Assembly (NCBI GenBank): GCA_017482565.1
Contig: JAFUMO010000045.1
Location: 1 to 64,000, forward strand
Direction of reading: 5' to 3'
DNA from: Bacteroidales bacterium
GTDB taxonomy: Bacteria > Bacteroidota > Bacteroidia > Bacteroidales > UBA932
Length of the DNA: 64,000 bases
In this document: one piece after another, positions 7,896-17,476 of the stretch
Position numbering within the stretch: the stretch's first letter is position 1
How the letters are laid out: each line of letters begins with the position of its first letter
Notes under the pieces: model-generated
Databases searched by the model: none
The model's input: the letters and a program-made list of their open reading frames with translations, nothing else
What the model was told of the DNA's origin: nothing
Program-made: the position numbers and the translations under genes

Positions 7896-8489
7896 TCATT
7901 CACTCCTTTCCGCCATAAGTTTGAGATACATTTCCCTGCATATCCACGCATCCACCGCGGCATAACGCAGCTGTGCATCCGAAAGATGCGAGCTTTCCCA
8001 GTTTGAAAGCTGCTGCGATTTGGATACCCTCTTCTTTAAGATGATTGCAGACATCTTCCTCACACTCTTCTCCTCAATCCCGTATGCAGGAGCCAGCCTC
8101 TGCAAATCCACAAAGCCCTTTGGGATAAAGCGCCTGTACTCCTGAAGCCCCCTTATGTCATCATGCACAGCAGCCCCAATCTTGAGGATACGTGGATTGC
8201 CCAGCAATGCTGCGAGCTTAGGCGGCACTCCCACCTGCTGCAATCTGAATATGAAAGCCTTGTCCGCGCCGCTTAGTTGCAGGATAGCCATCTTGTTCCT
8301 TGGTACCTTATGGACAAAGCAGGGCTTTGTCTCGGTATCAAACCCTATGAACTCCTGCGATGAGAGATACTCAACAGCCCTTTCAAACTCTTCACAGCGG
8401 GAATTGGGAACAACCGTAATCTCCCCCGGAAAAGCGGCAATCTCCATCGCCTCTATCTCATCAACCGTAACACTACTAGCAAAAGGCAT
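7896..8489 (-). CDS. 3'-5' exonuclease of the DEDDy (RNase D-like) family
   Basis: The 197-residue protein is a lone DEDDy exonuclease domain. The acidic residues are visible at D51 and E53 (GFDTET), D110 (AAVHDD), and Y176 with D180 (YAAVDAW). Such stand-alone domains degrade RNA or single-stranded DNA from the 3' end with two metal ions. There is no HRDC domain, unlike full RNase D, so the physiological substrate is open. The start lies 2 bases after the racemase-like gene and the stop 1 base before the methyltransferase start, which shows tight co-transcription. Confidence 0.85.
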   Translation of the reverse strand: MPFASSVTVDEIEAMEIAAFPGEITVVPNSRCEEFERAVEYLSSQEFIGFDTETKPCFVHKVPRNKMAILQLSGADKAFIFRLQQVGVPPKLAALLGNPRILKIGAAVHDDIRGLQEYRRFIPKGFVDLQRLAPAYGIEEKSVRKMSAIILKKRVSKSQQLSNWESSHLSDAQLRYAAVDAWICREMYLKLMAERSE

Positions 8490-8491
8490 AA

Positions 8492-9982
8492 TTACTTAAT
8501 GATTTGTTTAATTTTTCCGTATGAAACAGGAAGCATGGATTCTATCCTGCCAAGTGTCTGGTCATCCAGATTCTCCTTTGAGAAAGGGACAAACACTGTG
8601 GTTTCATCCTCTGTACCATAGTTCCTGCCATATTTGAAATCATATGTAAGGTTGCCGTACTCATCCAGGCACTCCTGTGGAAGGCCATATGCAGGAACCG
8701 AGATATATCCCTCCAATTTGCCTTCTGTTGTATTGAGTGCAAGATTCTTGTCCTCCCTCAATGTCTGGTAGCACTCAAGTGCAGTGAATACAGCCGGATC
8801 AATGAACTCAAAATCAGGATGGATAAGCCCCTCATATACAAGTTTGCCATCCTGGTCCCTGAAATTCTTCAACTCCTCAACCGCCTCATTCAGAGTATTG
8901 AGAAGGAACGGATAATGGGTACATCCAAGGATGATATGCTTCAACGGAACCTTTGCCCCGCTTGCCTTGTGCTTCTCAAGAAGTGATACAAGGTGGAACC
9001 TTGCATAGTTGGCAGCGGAATTGAGCTGGAACTGCACATATTTCCCGTTAACCTTCTCCCTTAGGATTGCACCGTTGCCGTAATCAAAGTTATATGCCCT
9101 GAGGAGTCCTTCCTTTATATCCCCCTCGCCTGTTCCAATCTTAGGACCCCTATAGCTCTCCCTTGGAGCAGTAAGTGCAACATTTACAAAATCCTTCTCC
9201 TGGTCTACAGACTCGGCAAAGCCTGCACAAGGATGGTTCACAACCTTAATGTAGCCGCTGTATCCGTTATCTGCGCCTATCTCCCTTATTGTCCTCTCAT
9301 ACGCATTTGAAGCAATTGTACCAACTGTAGCAAGCACACCTACGGCAACAGAATCCGTTGCAGAAGAAGCCAGCTTGTCATACAATGCATTTACACCCGC
9401 ATTTATCACACCAATCACCTTAACACCGGTACCGCTCTTCTCCAGAAGGGTAGATACATCCTCCAGCCCCCATGCTGTTGCGGTATTGCAGGCAATCACC
9501 AGAATCTTGCAAGGAAGCTTCTCTCCGGCAGCCTCCTTATCTGCCGAGTTGAGCCAGTAATTGTCATTGAGAAGGAAAAGTGCATCCTTTACAATCAGTT
9601 CCCTGAAGAAGTCCTGCTTGTTCTCTGCTGCATAGTTTCCGTATGGCATATTGGCCCTGTCTGCAAGATAAACGAAATCCTCACCTGAAAAATCAGGGAC
9701 CCCGTCAGCTGTTACATTTCCAGAGATATTGTCTACCATATCTGCCTTGAGGAGCACCTCAAGCACAGTAAGCCCGCCTGTTCCAGAATCAAACACGCCA
9801 ATAGGGAGCTTGCTCTTCTGGGTTGGGAATGACTTGAAATCTGCATAGAATTTTGAATTTGCATCATTCAAAGCCTTCTCCATAATAGGAAGAAGAGGTG
9901 TCTCCTCCACCTGTTTCTTATTGTTGCCACATGCTGAAAATAGCACGGCCGCAACCATTGCCAATGATATGAACCTTTTCAT
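8492..9982 (-). CDS. Lipoprotein homologue of glutamate racemase
   Basis: This 496-residue protein begins with a lipoprotein signal (MKRFISLAMVAAVLFSAC, Cys18). After about 40 linker residues comes an Asp/Glu racemase fold. The racemase signatures are intact: FDSGTGGLTV at 64-73, the first catalytic cysteine C165 in ACNTATAW, and the second, C354, in GCTHYPFL. Cytoplasmic MurI is usually about 270 residues and makes D-glutamate for peptidoglycan. This version is almost twice as long, with insertions at about 85-100 and 265-325, and should be exported and lipid-anchored. It could interconvert Glu or Asp in the periplasm, or bind rather than racemise. It lies between purM and the exonuclease gene in one operon. 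Confidence 0.82.
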   Translation of the reverse strand: MKRFISLAMVAAVLFSACGNNKKQVEETPLLPIMEKALNDANSKFYADFKSFPTQKSKLPIGVFDSGTGGLTVLEVLLKADMVDNISGNVTADGVPDFSGEDFVYLADRANMPYGNYAAENKQDFFRELIVKDALFLLNDNYWLNSADKEAAGEKLPCKILVIACNTATAWGLEDVSTLLEKSGTGVKVIGVINAGVNALYDKLASSATDSVAVGVLATVGTIASNAYERTIREIGADNGYSGYIKVVNHPCAGFAESVDQEKDFVNVALTAPRESYRGPKIGTGEGDIKEGLLRAYNFDYGNGAILREKVNGKYVQFQLNSAANYARFHLVSLLEKHKASGAKVPLKHIILGCTHYPFLLNTLNEAVEELKNFRDQDGKLVYEGLIHPDFEFIDPAVFTALECYQTLREDKNLALNTTEGKLEGYISVPAYGLPQECLDEYGNLTYDFKYGRNYGTEDETTVFVPFSKENLDDQTLGRIESMLPVSYGKIKQIIK

Positions 9983-10001
9983 AATCTGCTGGGATTAAAA
10001 A

Positions 10002-11192
10002 TTATTTTCTGTAAATGAACTCTCCGTGGGCACTTGTGAGGTGTACCTGGGCCGCCCCGTCCTCTGAAGCCTCCACGCGGCCTATCACCTTGGCATCCAC
10101 GCCATATTTTTTGGAGATTGCGATGATGTCCTCCGCTATCTCTGCAGGCACATAGAACTCCATCCTGTGGCCCATGTTGAACACCTTGTACATCTCCTCC
10201 CAGCTTGTGCCTGATTCCTGCTGTATCACCTCAAAGAGCGGAGGTGTAGGGAACAGGTTGTCCTTTATTATCTTGAGGTCATCCACAAAGTGGAGGATCT
10301 TTGTCTGGGCACCGCCTGAGCAGTGGATCATTCCGTCTATCTGCTTCCTGTACTTGTCAAGAACCTCCTTTACAATAGGAGCGTATGTCCTTGTTGGTGA
10401 AAGCACCAGCTTGCCGTATGTAAGGCCTGTCTTTGGCTCAATGGCATCAAGCTTTCTTGTACCTGAATATACAAGTTCCTGCGGAACCGCACCATCATAG
10501 CTCTCCGGATATTTCTCAGCCAGATATTTGCCAAACACATCATGGCGGGCCGAAGTGAGGCCGTTGCTGCCCATTCCGCCATTATATTCTGTCTCATAAT
10601 TTGCCTTTCCGCAAGACTCCAGGGCAACAATCACGTCACCGGCCTTTATATTTGCATTGTCAATGACATCAGACCTCTTCATCCTGGCGCATACTGTGCT
10701 GTCAACAATCACAGTGCGCACAAGGTCCCCCACATCTGCAGTCTCGCCTCCGGTAAGGATGAGCTTCACCCCATAGCTCTCCATTGTCCTTGCAAAATTG
10801 CCAGAAGCTGCAATGAGCCTGCTTATCACAGAACCGGGAATAAGCTGCTTGTTCCTCCCTATTGTTGATGAAAGCATGATATTGTCAACCGCACCCACAC
10901 AGAGAAGGTCATCTGTATTCATCACAATTGCATCCTGGGCAATTCCGTCCCAAACACTCATGTCACCTGTCTCCTTCCAGTATGTATATGCCAGTGAAGA
11001 TTTTGTACCGGCTCCGTCTGCATGCATAACAATGCAGTACTCAGGGTCTCCCGACATATAATCAGGGACTATCTTACAGAAGGCCTTAGGGAAAAGTCCT
11101 TTGTCAATATTCTTAATTGCCTCATGTACATCCTCCTTCTGGGATGACACACCTCTGAGGGCATATCTGTTGCTTGCTGTATCCTGCTTCAT
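10002..11192 (-). CDS. purM: Phosphoribosylformylglycinamidine cyclo-ligase (AIR synthetase)
   Basis: The 396-residue protein has the PurM/AIR-synthetase fold. Family signatures are HADGAGTKS near residue 57, the Mg/ATP loop MNTDDLLCVGA, LTGGETADVGD, and the C-terminal IHCSGGAQTKI and GHRMEFYVP segments. It closes formylglycinamidine ribonucleotide to aminoimidazole ribonucleotide in purine synthesis, in the cytoplasm. It is somewhat longer than E. coli PurM, as is usual in Bacteroidota. It has its own TAnnTTTG promoter at 11217-11224 and heads the operon that ends in tRNA-Cys. Confidence 0.9.
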   Translation of the reverse strand: MKQDTASNRYALRGVSSQKEDVHEAIKNIDKGLFPKAFCKIVPDYMSGDPEYCIVMHADGAGTKSSLAYTYWKETGDMSVWDGIAQDAIVMNTDDLLCVGAVDNIMLSSTIGRNKQLIPGSVISRLIAASGNFARTMESYGVKLILTGGETADVGDLVRTVIVDSTVCARMKRSDVIDNANIKAGDVIVALESCGKANYETEYNGGMGSNGLTSARHDVFGKYLAEKYPESYDGAVPQELVYSGTRKLDAIEPKTGLTYGKLVLSPTRTYAPIVKEVLDKYRKQIDGMIHCSGGAQTKILHFVDDLKIIKDNLFPTPPLFEVIQQESGTSWEEMYKVFNMGHRMEFYVPAEIAEDIIAISKKYGVDAKVIGRVEASEDGAAQVHLTSAHGEFIYRK

Positions 11193-11216
11193 ATTCTTTT
11201 AGATTACTTTATCATA

Positions 11217-11224
11217 CAAAGTTA
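11217..11224 (-). promoter_or_regulatory. TAnnTTTG -7 box upstream of purM
   Basis: The minus strand reads TAACTTTG, 24 bases before the purM start codon and just after the terminator of the aminotransferase gene. It matches the Bacteroidota housekeeping -7 consensus. Confidence 0.6.
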
Positions 11225-11278
11225 TACTTTTTTTTGTAATAGTCCATTACCTGCATGCCGCTACAGAAGATTGAAAAC

Positions 11279-11309
11279 AAAAAAAAGGCAGCTGCATAAA
11301 GCAGCCGCC
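11279..11309 (-). terminator. Terminator after the aminotransferase gene
   Basis: On the minus strand GGC-GCTGC pairs with GCAGC-GCC around a TTTAT loop, with one mismatched pair in the stem, followed by eight T. It lies 24 bases beyond the aminotransferase stop codon. Confidence 0.85.
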
Positions 11310-11332
11310 CCGGTATCATTGTATTGATGGAA

Positions 11333-12535
11333 TTATTTATCTGTTCTGCCAGGATAAACCTTAAGTGCCTCCTCAAGACATTTGAGGGCGTTCTTAAGAT
11401 CCTCAACTTTCAATACATAAGCCATACGCACCTGGTTGGTACCCTTGCCTTTTGTACCGTAGAAACCTGCTGCAGGAGCAACCATTACAGTCTGGCCCTC
11501 ATATGAGAACTCCTCAAGAAGCCACTGAGCAAACTTGTCAGCATCATCAACAGGCAGCTCGGCGATAGTGTAGAAAGCACCCATAGGCATTGGAGAGAAT
11601 ACGCCAGGAATCTTGTTAAGACCCTCAACTAAAGTGTTTCTTCTCTCAATGTACTCAGCTTTCACTGCATCAAAGTATGATTTAGGGGTTGCAAGTGCAC
11701 CCTCAGCTGCAATCTGGCCGTATGATGGAGAGCAAAGACGTGCCTGAGCATATTTGAGCACACCTTTCATAACCTCCTTGTTCTTTGAAACTATGGCACC
11801 GATTCTTACGCCGCAAAGGCTGTATCTCTTTGAAACTGAATCCAAAAGGATAACATTCTCCTCAAGGCCCGGAATATGCATACATGAATAGTGAGGCTCC
11901 TCAGTGTAGCAGAACTCCCTGTAAACCTCATCTGAGTAGATGTACAAGCCATGTTTCTTTGCAATCTCACCCAACTGGATAAGTGCCTCTTTAGTATAGA
12001 GGGTACCTGTAGGGTTACCAGGGTTACAGATAAGGATACCTTTTGTCTTAGGGGTAATATGTTTCTCAAACTCCTCAATTGCAGGAAGCTTGAAACCCTC
12101 TTTAATGTCACATGAAATAGGGACAAGGGTTACATCGTTCTGAACTGCAAAGGCGTTGTAGTTTGTATAGAAAGGCTCCATTACAATCACCTCGTCACCA
12201 GGATCGCAAGTAACTGCAAGTGCAAACTGTACAGCCTCAGTACCCGAAGAAGTTACTATAAGGTCTGCAACCTCAATGTTGATTCCTACGCTTGCATAGT
12301 ATTTTACAAGCCCCTCCCTGTAAGAAAGGTTACCTGCCGAGTTTGAGTACTCAATTACTTTAAGGTCTGCATCCTTAACTGCCTGAAGTGCCTGTGGTGA
12401 AGACTCTATGTCTGGCTGTCCGATGTTGAGGTGGTAAACTTTTGTACCTCTCTTTTTAGCTGCATCTGCGTATGGAACCAATTTTCTGATTGGCGAAGCA
12501 GGCATTGCCTGCGCTTTTTTTGAAAGAGTTAGCAT
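11333..12535 (-). CDS. Class I pyridoxal-phosphate aminotransferase (aspartate aminotransferase-like)
   Basis: The 400-residue protein has a fold-type I aminotransferase sequence. It has an N-terminal NIGQPDI segment, GNPTGTLY in the cofactor-binding region, YSDEVYREF, the Schiff-base lysine in DSVSKRYSLCGVRIG, and a C-terminal NQVRMAY that supplies the substrate-carboxylate arginine. This subgroup transfers amino groups between aspartate or another amino acid and 2-oxoglutarate. The precise substrate cannot be fixed from sequence. It starts 50 bases after the PBP4-type gene and probably shares its promoter. It ends before a strong terminator. Confidence 0.82.
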   Translation of the reverse strand: MLTLSKKAQAMPASPIRKLVPYADAAKKRGTKVYHLNIGQPDIESSPQALQAVKDADLKVIEYSNSAGNLSYREGLVKYYASVGINIEVADLIVTSSGTEAVQFALAVTCDPGDEVIVMEPFYTNYNAFAVQNDVTLVPISCDIKEGFKLPAIEEFEKHITPKTKGILICNPGNPTGTLYTKEALIQLGEIAKKHGLYIYSDEVYREFCYTEEPHYSCMHIPGLEENVILLDSVSKRYSLCGVRIGAIVSKNKEVMKGVLKYAQARLCSPSYGQIAAEGALATPKSYFDAVKAEYIERRNTLVEGLNKIPGVFSPMPMGAFYTIAELPVDDADKFAQWLLEEFSYEGQTVMVAPAAGFYGTKGKGTNQVRMAYVLKVEDLKNALKCLEEALKVYPGRTDK

Positions 12536-12585
12536 AATGTATTCTAAATATTAGTTATTGTTTGATTAAACCAGTATCCGTCCTA

Positions 12586-14040
12586 TTACCATTGGGCCAG
12601 TGACTTCATGAAGCCCTCAATCTTAGGCATCATTGTAGATGTAGGCACTGCAAAGTTGTTGGTAAGTATTGCAAACCTTACCAGACCATACTTCCTGCTT
12701 CCCTGTACATATCCTGCGTAGCACCTCACATTTGCAAGAGAGCCGCTCTTGGCATGAATCCTGTCCTTAAGCTTCTGGTCAGCATCCTTCAATACGCTCT
12801 TCAGGGTACCCGGGCGTCCTGGTACAGGGAGACTATTGAAGAATTCAGCAAATATACCACTTTCCTGCATCTTATCGTAGTAATTGCAGAAAAACTTAGG
12901 TGACACGTAGTTCTGCCTTGAAAGTCCGCTTCCATCCTCCTGGGTGAAGCCTGTTGTATTCACTCCCATATCAACGAGAACCCTCTCAAGTGCCACAAAT
13001 GAGGAATCGTAGCTTCCTGAGCCGGTAAGCTCCTTGCCTATTGTCTTGAGTATGGTCTCTGCATACATATTGTTGCTTATGCGGTTTGTAACCTCAACTA
13101 TCTTCCACAGCTCAGGTGAATAAGTCTCAGCCACAACATTGCGCTCAGCCTTGCATCCGTAATCTTTTGCATCGATAATCTCCGCAAGCACGTCTATTCC
13201 GTTCTTGACAAGGTGCTCCCTGAAATGGAAACCGCAGCTCAGGTGAGGAAAACGGTTTGAGTTTGTCTCATAAACAGGTTTCCTGTCTACTGCAAGTGTT
13301 CCGGCGTACTGGCTTGCACAAACCATATCCTGCACATAATATGCACTTCTGTTGCCTGTACCTGCCTCTCCAGTTGTCATCTGGTTTACAACCTCAAGGC
13401 CGGGAACATGCGGATAAATTGCCTTTACAATTACAGGATCGCCAACCTCCTTGCCTGCTGTAAGCTTGAACTGCTGCCTGTTCTCGTGGAATGACAATCC
13501 GCTTGGAGCACATCCGTATGAAGCGCCGAAGTTGCCCCATGACCATGAATCCGGCATCTGTTCGCGCACAAAATAGCTGTCATCCACAACAACATTTCCC
13601 TCAACCCTGGTAATGCCTGCACCCTTTATGGCATCTGTCCATATACCGAAGATTGAATCAATTGAAAATGCAATAGTATCCTTTGAGCCAAGAGTAGGGT
13701 CTCCGCCACCAATTATAACAACATCCCCCTCAAGGACACCATCCTTTATGTTTCCTGTATAGGCTACCTGAGTCTTGTATTTGAAGTCCTTGCCAAGTAC
13801 ATGCATACCCACTCCTGTAGAGATTGTCTTCATAGTGGATGCTGTAAGGAGCGGCATCTCTGAATTCCACTCGGCAATGGTATTGCCTTTCTCATCAACT
13901 GCAAGGATTGCAATGACAGCATTTCTGAAATTAGGGTCTGTCTTCATATGCCTGTTTATGTAGTTCTGCGCACCACCCTGTGCAAAGCCATACGAAACCA
14001 TTCCCAAAAGGATCAAAACTGAAAATAGTATCTTTTTCAT
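12586..14040 (-). CDS. dacB: D-alanyl-D-alanine carboxypeptidase/endopeptidase (PBP4 family)
   Basis: The 484-residue protein has a signal peptide (MKKILFSVLILLGMVSYGFA) and a class C-type penicillin-binding fold. The SxxK motif is S68-T-M-K71 (LLTASTMKTIS). SNN appears in RISNNMYAE and the KTG-type triad is KSGS in HAKSGSLANV. The protein removes the terminal D-Ala from peptidoglycan stem peptides or cuts D-Ala-mDAP cross-links in the periplasm. Length and the large insertion after the first motif are typical of DacB. It is transcribed away from glnN and has a TAnnTTTG box at 14071-14078. Confidence 0.88.
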   Translation of the reverse strand: MKKILFSVLILLGMVSYGFAQGGAQNYINRHMKTDPNFRNAVIAILAVDEKGNTIAEWNSEMPLLTASTMKTISTGVGMHVLGKDFKYKTQVAYTGNIKDGVLEGDVVIIGGGDPTLGSKDTIAFSIDSIFGIWTDAIKGAGITRVEGNVVVDDSYFVREQMPDSWSWGNFGASYGCAPSGLSFHENRQQFKLTAGKEVGDPVIVKAIYPHVPGLEVVNQMTTGEAGTGNRSAYYVQDMVCASQYAGTLAVDRKPVYETNSNRFPHLSCGFHFREHLVKNGIDVLAEIIDAKDYGCKAERNVVAETYSPELWKIVEVTNRISNNMYAETILKTIGKELTGSGSYDSSFVALERVLVDMGVNTTGFTQEDGSGLSRQNYVSPKFFCNYYDKMQESGIFAEFFNSLPVPGRPGTLKSVLKDADQKLKDRIHAKSGSLANVRCYAGYVQGSRKYGLVRFAILTNNFAVPTSTMMPKIEGFMKSLAQW

Positions 14041-14070
14041 ATCAGATTAAGTGTATTTGGAATAATTCTA

Positions 14071-14078
14071 CAAACTTA
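14071..14078 (-). promoter_or_regulatory. TAnnTTTG -7 box upstream of dacB
   Basis: The minus strand reads TAAGTTTG, 30 bases before the dacB start codon, on the dacB side of the divergent dacB-glnN region. Confidence 0.55.
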
Positions 14079-14272
14079 ATAAAAAAAGGGCAATTATATC
14101 CTTTTCAGGGAAAATAAATTATCCCGGCACAAAAGATGCCTTTCTGGGCCATTTTTCCGGATTTTACATCGGGGACAGATGAGAAACCGGGTATTTTATG
14201 GTATTTTTTCAAAAAATTACAGATAAAAGATGTATTTATCGGGAAGAAAGAAGTATTTTTTCTGAAAATATA

Positions 14273-14280
14273 TACATTTG
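14273..14280 (+). promoter_or_regulatory. TAnnTTTG -7 box upstream of glnN
   Basis: The plus strand reads TACATTTG, 36 bases before the chosen glnN start codon. The box argues against the farther upstream in-frame ATG at 14278, which overlaps it. Confidence 0.6.
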
Positions 14281-14316
14281 TACGGAGAAAATACCGGTAA
14301 ACTAATATTTTTGGAT

Positions 14317-16515
14317 ATGGGAAACATAAGGACAAGGGCATTGGAGGAGTTTGCAACCCACAAGGCCGAAAGGTTTTATGAAGAGAAAAGGCCTGTTTCG
14401 GAATATTTCGGGACAAATGTATTTGATTTGCCAAAGATGCAGAGGTACCTCTCAGCAGAGGCATACAATGCGGTTGTAAGTGCCATAAATGACGGCGAAA
14501 AGATTGAGAGGGGCATCGCTGACCAGATTGCACAGGGAATGAAGAACTGGGCGGTAAAGATGGGGGCAACCCATTATACCCACTGGTTCCACCCGCTTAC
14601 GGATGCCACGGCGGAGAAGCATGAATCCTTTGCAGACCCGATGGTTGGAGGCGGGGTTTTTGAGAACTTCAAGGGAAGCACCCTCATCCAGCAGGAGCCT
14701 GATGCATCCAGTTTTCCAAACGGAGGACTGAGGAATACATTTGAGGCCCGCGGATATACCGCATGGGATCCTTCATCCCCTGCATTCATCATAGACCAGA
14801 CCCTCTGCATCCCTACAGTTTTCGTGGCATACACAGGGGAATCGCTTGACCTCAAGACCCCGCACCTGAAATCCATTGCGGCACTTGACAAGGCCGCACA
14901 GGGGATATGCAAGATGTTTGACAAGAATGTGACCAAGGTGAATGTGATGCTGGGAATTGAACAGGAGTATTTCATAGTTGACGAGGCTTTCTACAGGGCA
15001 AGGCCTGACCTTATGATCTGCAACCGCACCCTCATAGGGCACACCGCGGCTAAGGACCAGCAGCTGGAGGACCACTATTTTGGGGCAATCCCCAGCAGGG
15101 TAATGGCCTTCATGAAGGACTTTGAGACAGAAGCCTACAAATTGGGTGTACAGCTTAAGACCCGCCACAATGAGGTAGCTCCCAACCAGTTTGAGTTTGC
15201 CCCAATATACGGTGAGGCTAACATTTCCGCAGACCAGAACCTCATGATGATGATCATAATGAAGAAGGTTGCCAAGAAGCACAAGCTGAAGGTAATCTTC
15301 CATGAAAAGCCTTTTGACGGGGTTAACGGTTCCGGCAAGCACTGCAACTGGAGCCTTGTTACAAATACCGGGGTAAACCTCCTTTCACCTGGCAGGACCC
15401 CACGTACCAACCTGCAGTTCCTGAGCTTCTTCTCTGTAGTGATGAAGGCTGTACACGAGCACAACTACCTTCTGATGAGCAGCGTGGCATCCCTCAACAA
15501 CATGTATCGCCTTGGCGGACACGAGGCGCCCCCTGCAGTGATGAGCATATTCATAGGGGCAACCCTCACCAAACTGGTGGAGTCAATTGAAAAGCTCTCG
15601 GACAAGAACCTTACAAGCTCCACAGACAAAGAGGTGAAGGTACGCTCAAAGATGCACATAGTGAACCAGATACCTGAGATATTTGCAGACAACACAGACC
15701 GCAACAGGACCTCACCGTTCGCATTTACAGGAAACAGGTTTGAGTACAGGGCGGTGGGCTCCTCATGCAATGTGGCCTCATCAATGTTCCTGCTCAACAC
15801 CATTGTGGCAGACCAGCTTGGCAAGTTCAAGGAAGAGGTGGATACCAACATGCAGAAGGGGATGGCCCAGGACAAGGCCATGATGAAGGTGATAAGGCAA
15901 TACCTCACAGATTCAAGGGCAATCCGCTTTGAGGGGAACGGCTACAGCGAAGAGTGGCACCAGGAGGCGGAAAGAAGGGGCCTGAAGGGGATAAAGGATG
16001 CCCCTGACGCATTCAGGGAGTTCATTACACCAAAGACCCTCAAGCTGTTTGAGGATGTTGGGGTAATGACTGCCCGTGAGGCTGAGGCCCGCTACGAGGT
16101 GCTCAACGAGACCTTTATAAAGAAGCTCCAGATTGAGGCAAGGGTGCTTGGGGACATGATCACCAATCATGTGATACCTACAGCATTCTCATTCCAGAAC
16201 ACCCTCATAAACAATGTAAAGGGGATAAAGGAGCTTTTTCCCGACAGCTATGAAGAGATGTGCTCTACCCAGCTGAGCCTGCTGAAGAAGATCAGCGGAT
16301 ATGTAAACTCGCTGCACAAGATGGTTGGGGAGATGATAGATGCCAGGAAAGTTGCCAACCGCATTGAAGACATCCCGCAGAAGGCAGAGGCATACAACAC
16401 CACCGTACTCCCATACATGGAGAAGATAAGGGAGAAGGCCGACAAGCTTGAGATGTACATAGATGACGAACTTTGGCCTCTTCCAAAATACAGGGAACTG
16501 ATGTTCTTCAGGTAG
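14317..16515 (+). CDS. glnN: Glutamine synthetase, type III
   Basis: The 732-residue protein is a type III glutamine synthetase, the large form found in Bacteroidota and cyanobacteria. It joins glutamate and ammonia to glutamine using ATP. Visible family segments are VMLGIEQEYF, the ammonia/glutamate-site TRHNEVAPNQFEFAP, the metal- and ATP-binding GVNGSGKHCNWS, and NRTSPFAFTGNRFEYR. ATG 14317 (MGNIRTRALEEFATHK) is preferred over ATG 14278, because the latter overlaps the promoter box and adds 13 atypical residues. The gene diverges from dacB and converges on the membrane-protein gene at 16518 with only two bases between them. No PII or regulator gene is near. Confidence 0.93.
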   Translation: MGNIRTRALEEFATHKAERFYEEKRPVSEYFGTNVFDLPKMQRYLSAEAYNAVVSAINDGEKIERGIADQIAQGMKNWAVKMGATHYTHWFHPLTDATAEKHESFADPMVGGGVFENFKGSTLIQQEPDASSFPNGGLRNTFEARGYTAWDPSSPAFIIDQTLCIPTVFVAYTGESLDLKTPHLKSIAALDKAAQGICKMFDKNVTKVNVMLGIEQEYFIVDEAFYRARPDLMICNRTLIGHTAAKDQQLEDHYFGAIPSRVMAFMKDFETEAYKLGVQLKTRHNEVAPNQFEFAPIYGEANISADQNLMMMIIMKKVAKKHKLKVIFHEKPFDGVNGSGKHCNWSLVTNTGVNLLSPGRTPRTNLQFLSFFSVVMKAVHEHNYLLMSSVASLNNMYRLGGHEAPPAVMSIFIGATLTKLVESIEKLSDKNLTSSTDKEVKVRSKMHIVNQIPEIFADNTDRNRTSPFAFTGNRFEYRAVGSSCNVASSMFLLNTIVADQLGKFKEEVDTNMQKGMAQDKAMMKVIRQYLTDSRAIRFEGNGYSEEWHQEAERRGLKGIKDAPDAFREFITPKTLKLFEDVGVMTAREAEARYEVLNETFIKKLQIEARVLGDMITNHVIPTAFSFQNTLINNVKGIKELFPDSYEEMCSTQLSLLKKISGYVNSLHKMVGEMIDARKVANRIEDIPQKAEAYNTTVLPYMEKIREKADKLEMYIDDELWPLPKYRELMFFR

Positions 16516-16517
16516 GA

Positions 16518-17474
16518 TCAGATAAAGAAGGAGAGCCGGCTGATAACTGCCGCACAGCAAAGGAGTATGAGTTCAATCCTGGCTGATGCGGCATTTATGT
16601 TTCCCGTAAAGTAATATGAGAGCAACATTGCAAGCGGCAGGGCCATGACCATATTTACAGGGAGGCCGTTTTCTCCCCAGAACAGGAAGAAGATCACTGC
16701 ACCAAGGAGGATGCTCAGGAACTCCATCTTGAGTATATGCCCCGTAACTATACTGTTGCGGTGCCATCTCCTGAACATGTATGAGATTGAATGCAATGCC
16801 ACAACTGCCACGCACAGCATCAGGAAAAGCTGGGTAAAGTCAAGTGAATATACGGGTGAGGAAACTGCCGTTGCATTGCTGATATACTCCTCAACGAACA
16901 CCATTGCATCCCCGAACATCATATACCTGAAACACAGAAGATAGATGATGGGAAGCAGGAGTCCGCCCAAAGACTTCATTGCCACACGCGGCATGTCTGC
17001 AGCCCCCGACACACTGATTACCAGCACTGCAGGAAGCACCCATATGAGCGGAGCATAGAAAAGTGCCGAACATGAGAGGAGAAACATGGAGGTAAACTTC
17101 TGGTTTACCAGGAAACAGTACTGCCCCCACACAAACAGCAGCACAGCAGGATGGATGGAACTGAAATGCACGGCTTCCGGATTGAGCAGCGTAATGAACA
17201 GGAAAAGCGCCGCAGAAAGAGACGGATTGAATGCATTGTTTACGGTCTTTGTATTTATGGCAAGCATGCTTGCCACAATCATCACATTGAATGCGCCACC
17301 CAAGAGGGCGGAAACCAAAGGGCTTCCATAAATGAAGGAAAGATTGAGGTAACCGCTGAACAGCGGAATCCAATCATCCCCCCTCCCCTCCATGGGAAGG
17401 AGGAAGGAAGATATTGCAAGTGCTGCCACAATGCAGACAAGCAACCTTATCCAGAAACTGCGGCTCCTCTGCAC
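16518..17474 (-). CDS. Polytopic membrane protein, possibly DUF6427 family
   Basis: The 318-residue protein is almost wholly hydrophobic, with about eight to ten membrane helices. The first is at residues 10-27 (LLVCIVAALAISSFLLP) and the last at about 298-316. It has no signal for a known transporter or enzyme. Size and position directly after purD resemble the Bacteroidota DUF6427 family of unknown function, but I assign that only from memory of the synteny. It starts two bases after the purD stop codon, so it is translated from the same transcript. It ends two bases from the convergent glnN stop. Confidence 0.7.
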   Translation of the reverse strand: MQRSRSFWIRLLVCIVAALAISSFLLPMEGRGDDWIPLFSGYLNLSFIYGSPLVSALLGGAFNVMIVASMLAINTKTVNNAFNPSLSAALFLFITLLNPEAVHFSSIHPAVLLFVWGQYCFLVNQKFTSMFLLSCSALFYAPLIWVLPAVLVISVSGAADMPRVAMKSLGGLLLPIIYLLCFRYMMFGDAMVFVEEYISNATAVSSPVYSLDFTQLFLMLCVAVVALHSISYMFRRWHRNSIVTGHILKMEFLSILLGAVIFFLFWGENGLPVNMVMALPLAMLLSYYFTGNINAASARIELILLCCAAVISRLSFFI

Positions 17475-17476
17475 AA

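Noticed and set aside
14773..15342. 189-codon minus-strand frame inside glnN
   Set aside because: It is antisense to the conserved core of glutamine synthetase and is explained by that gene's codon pattern.
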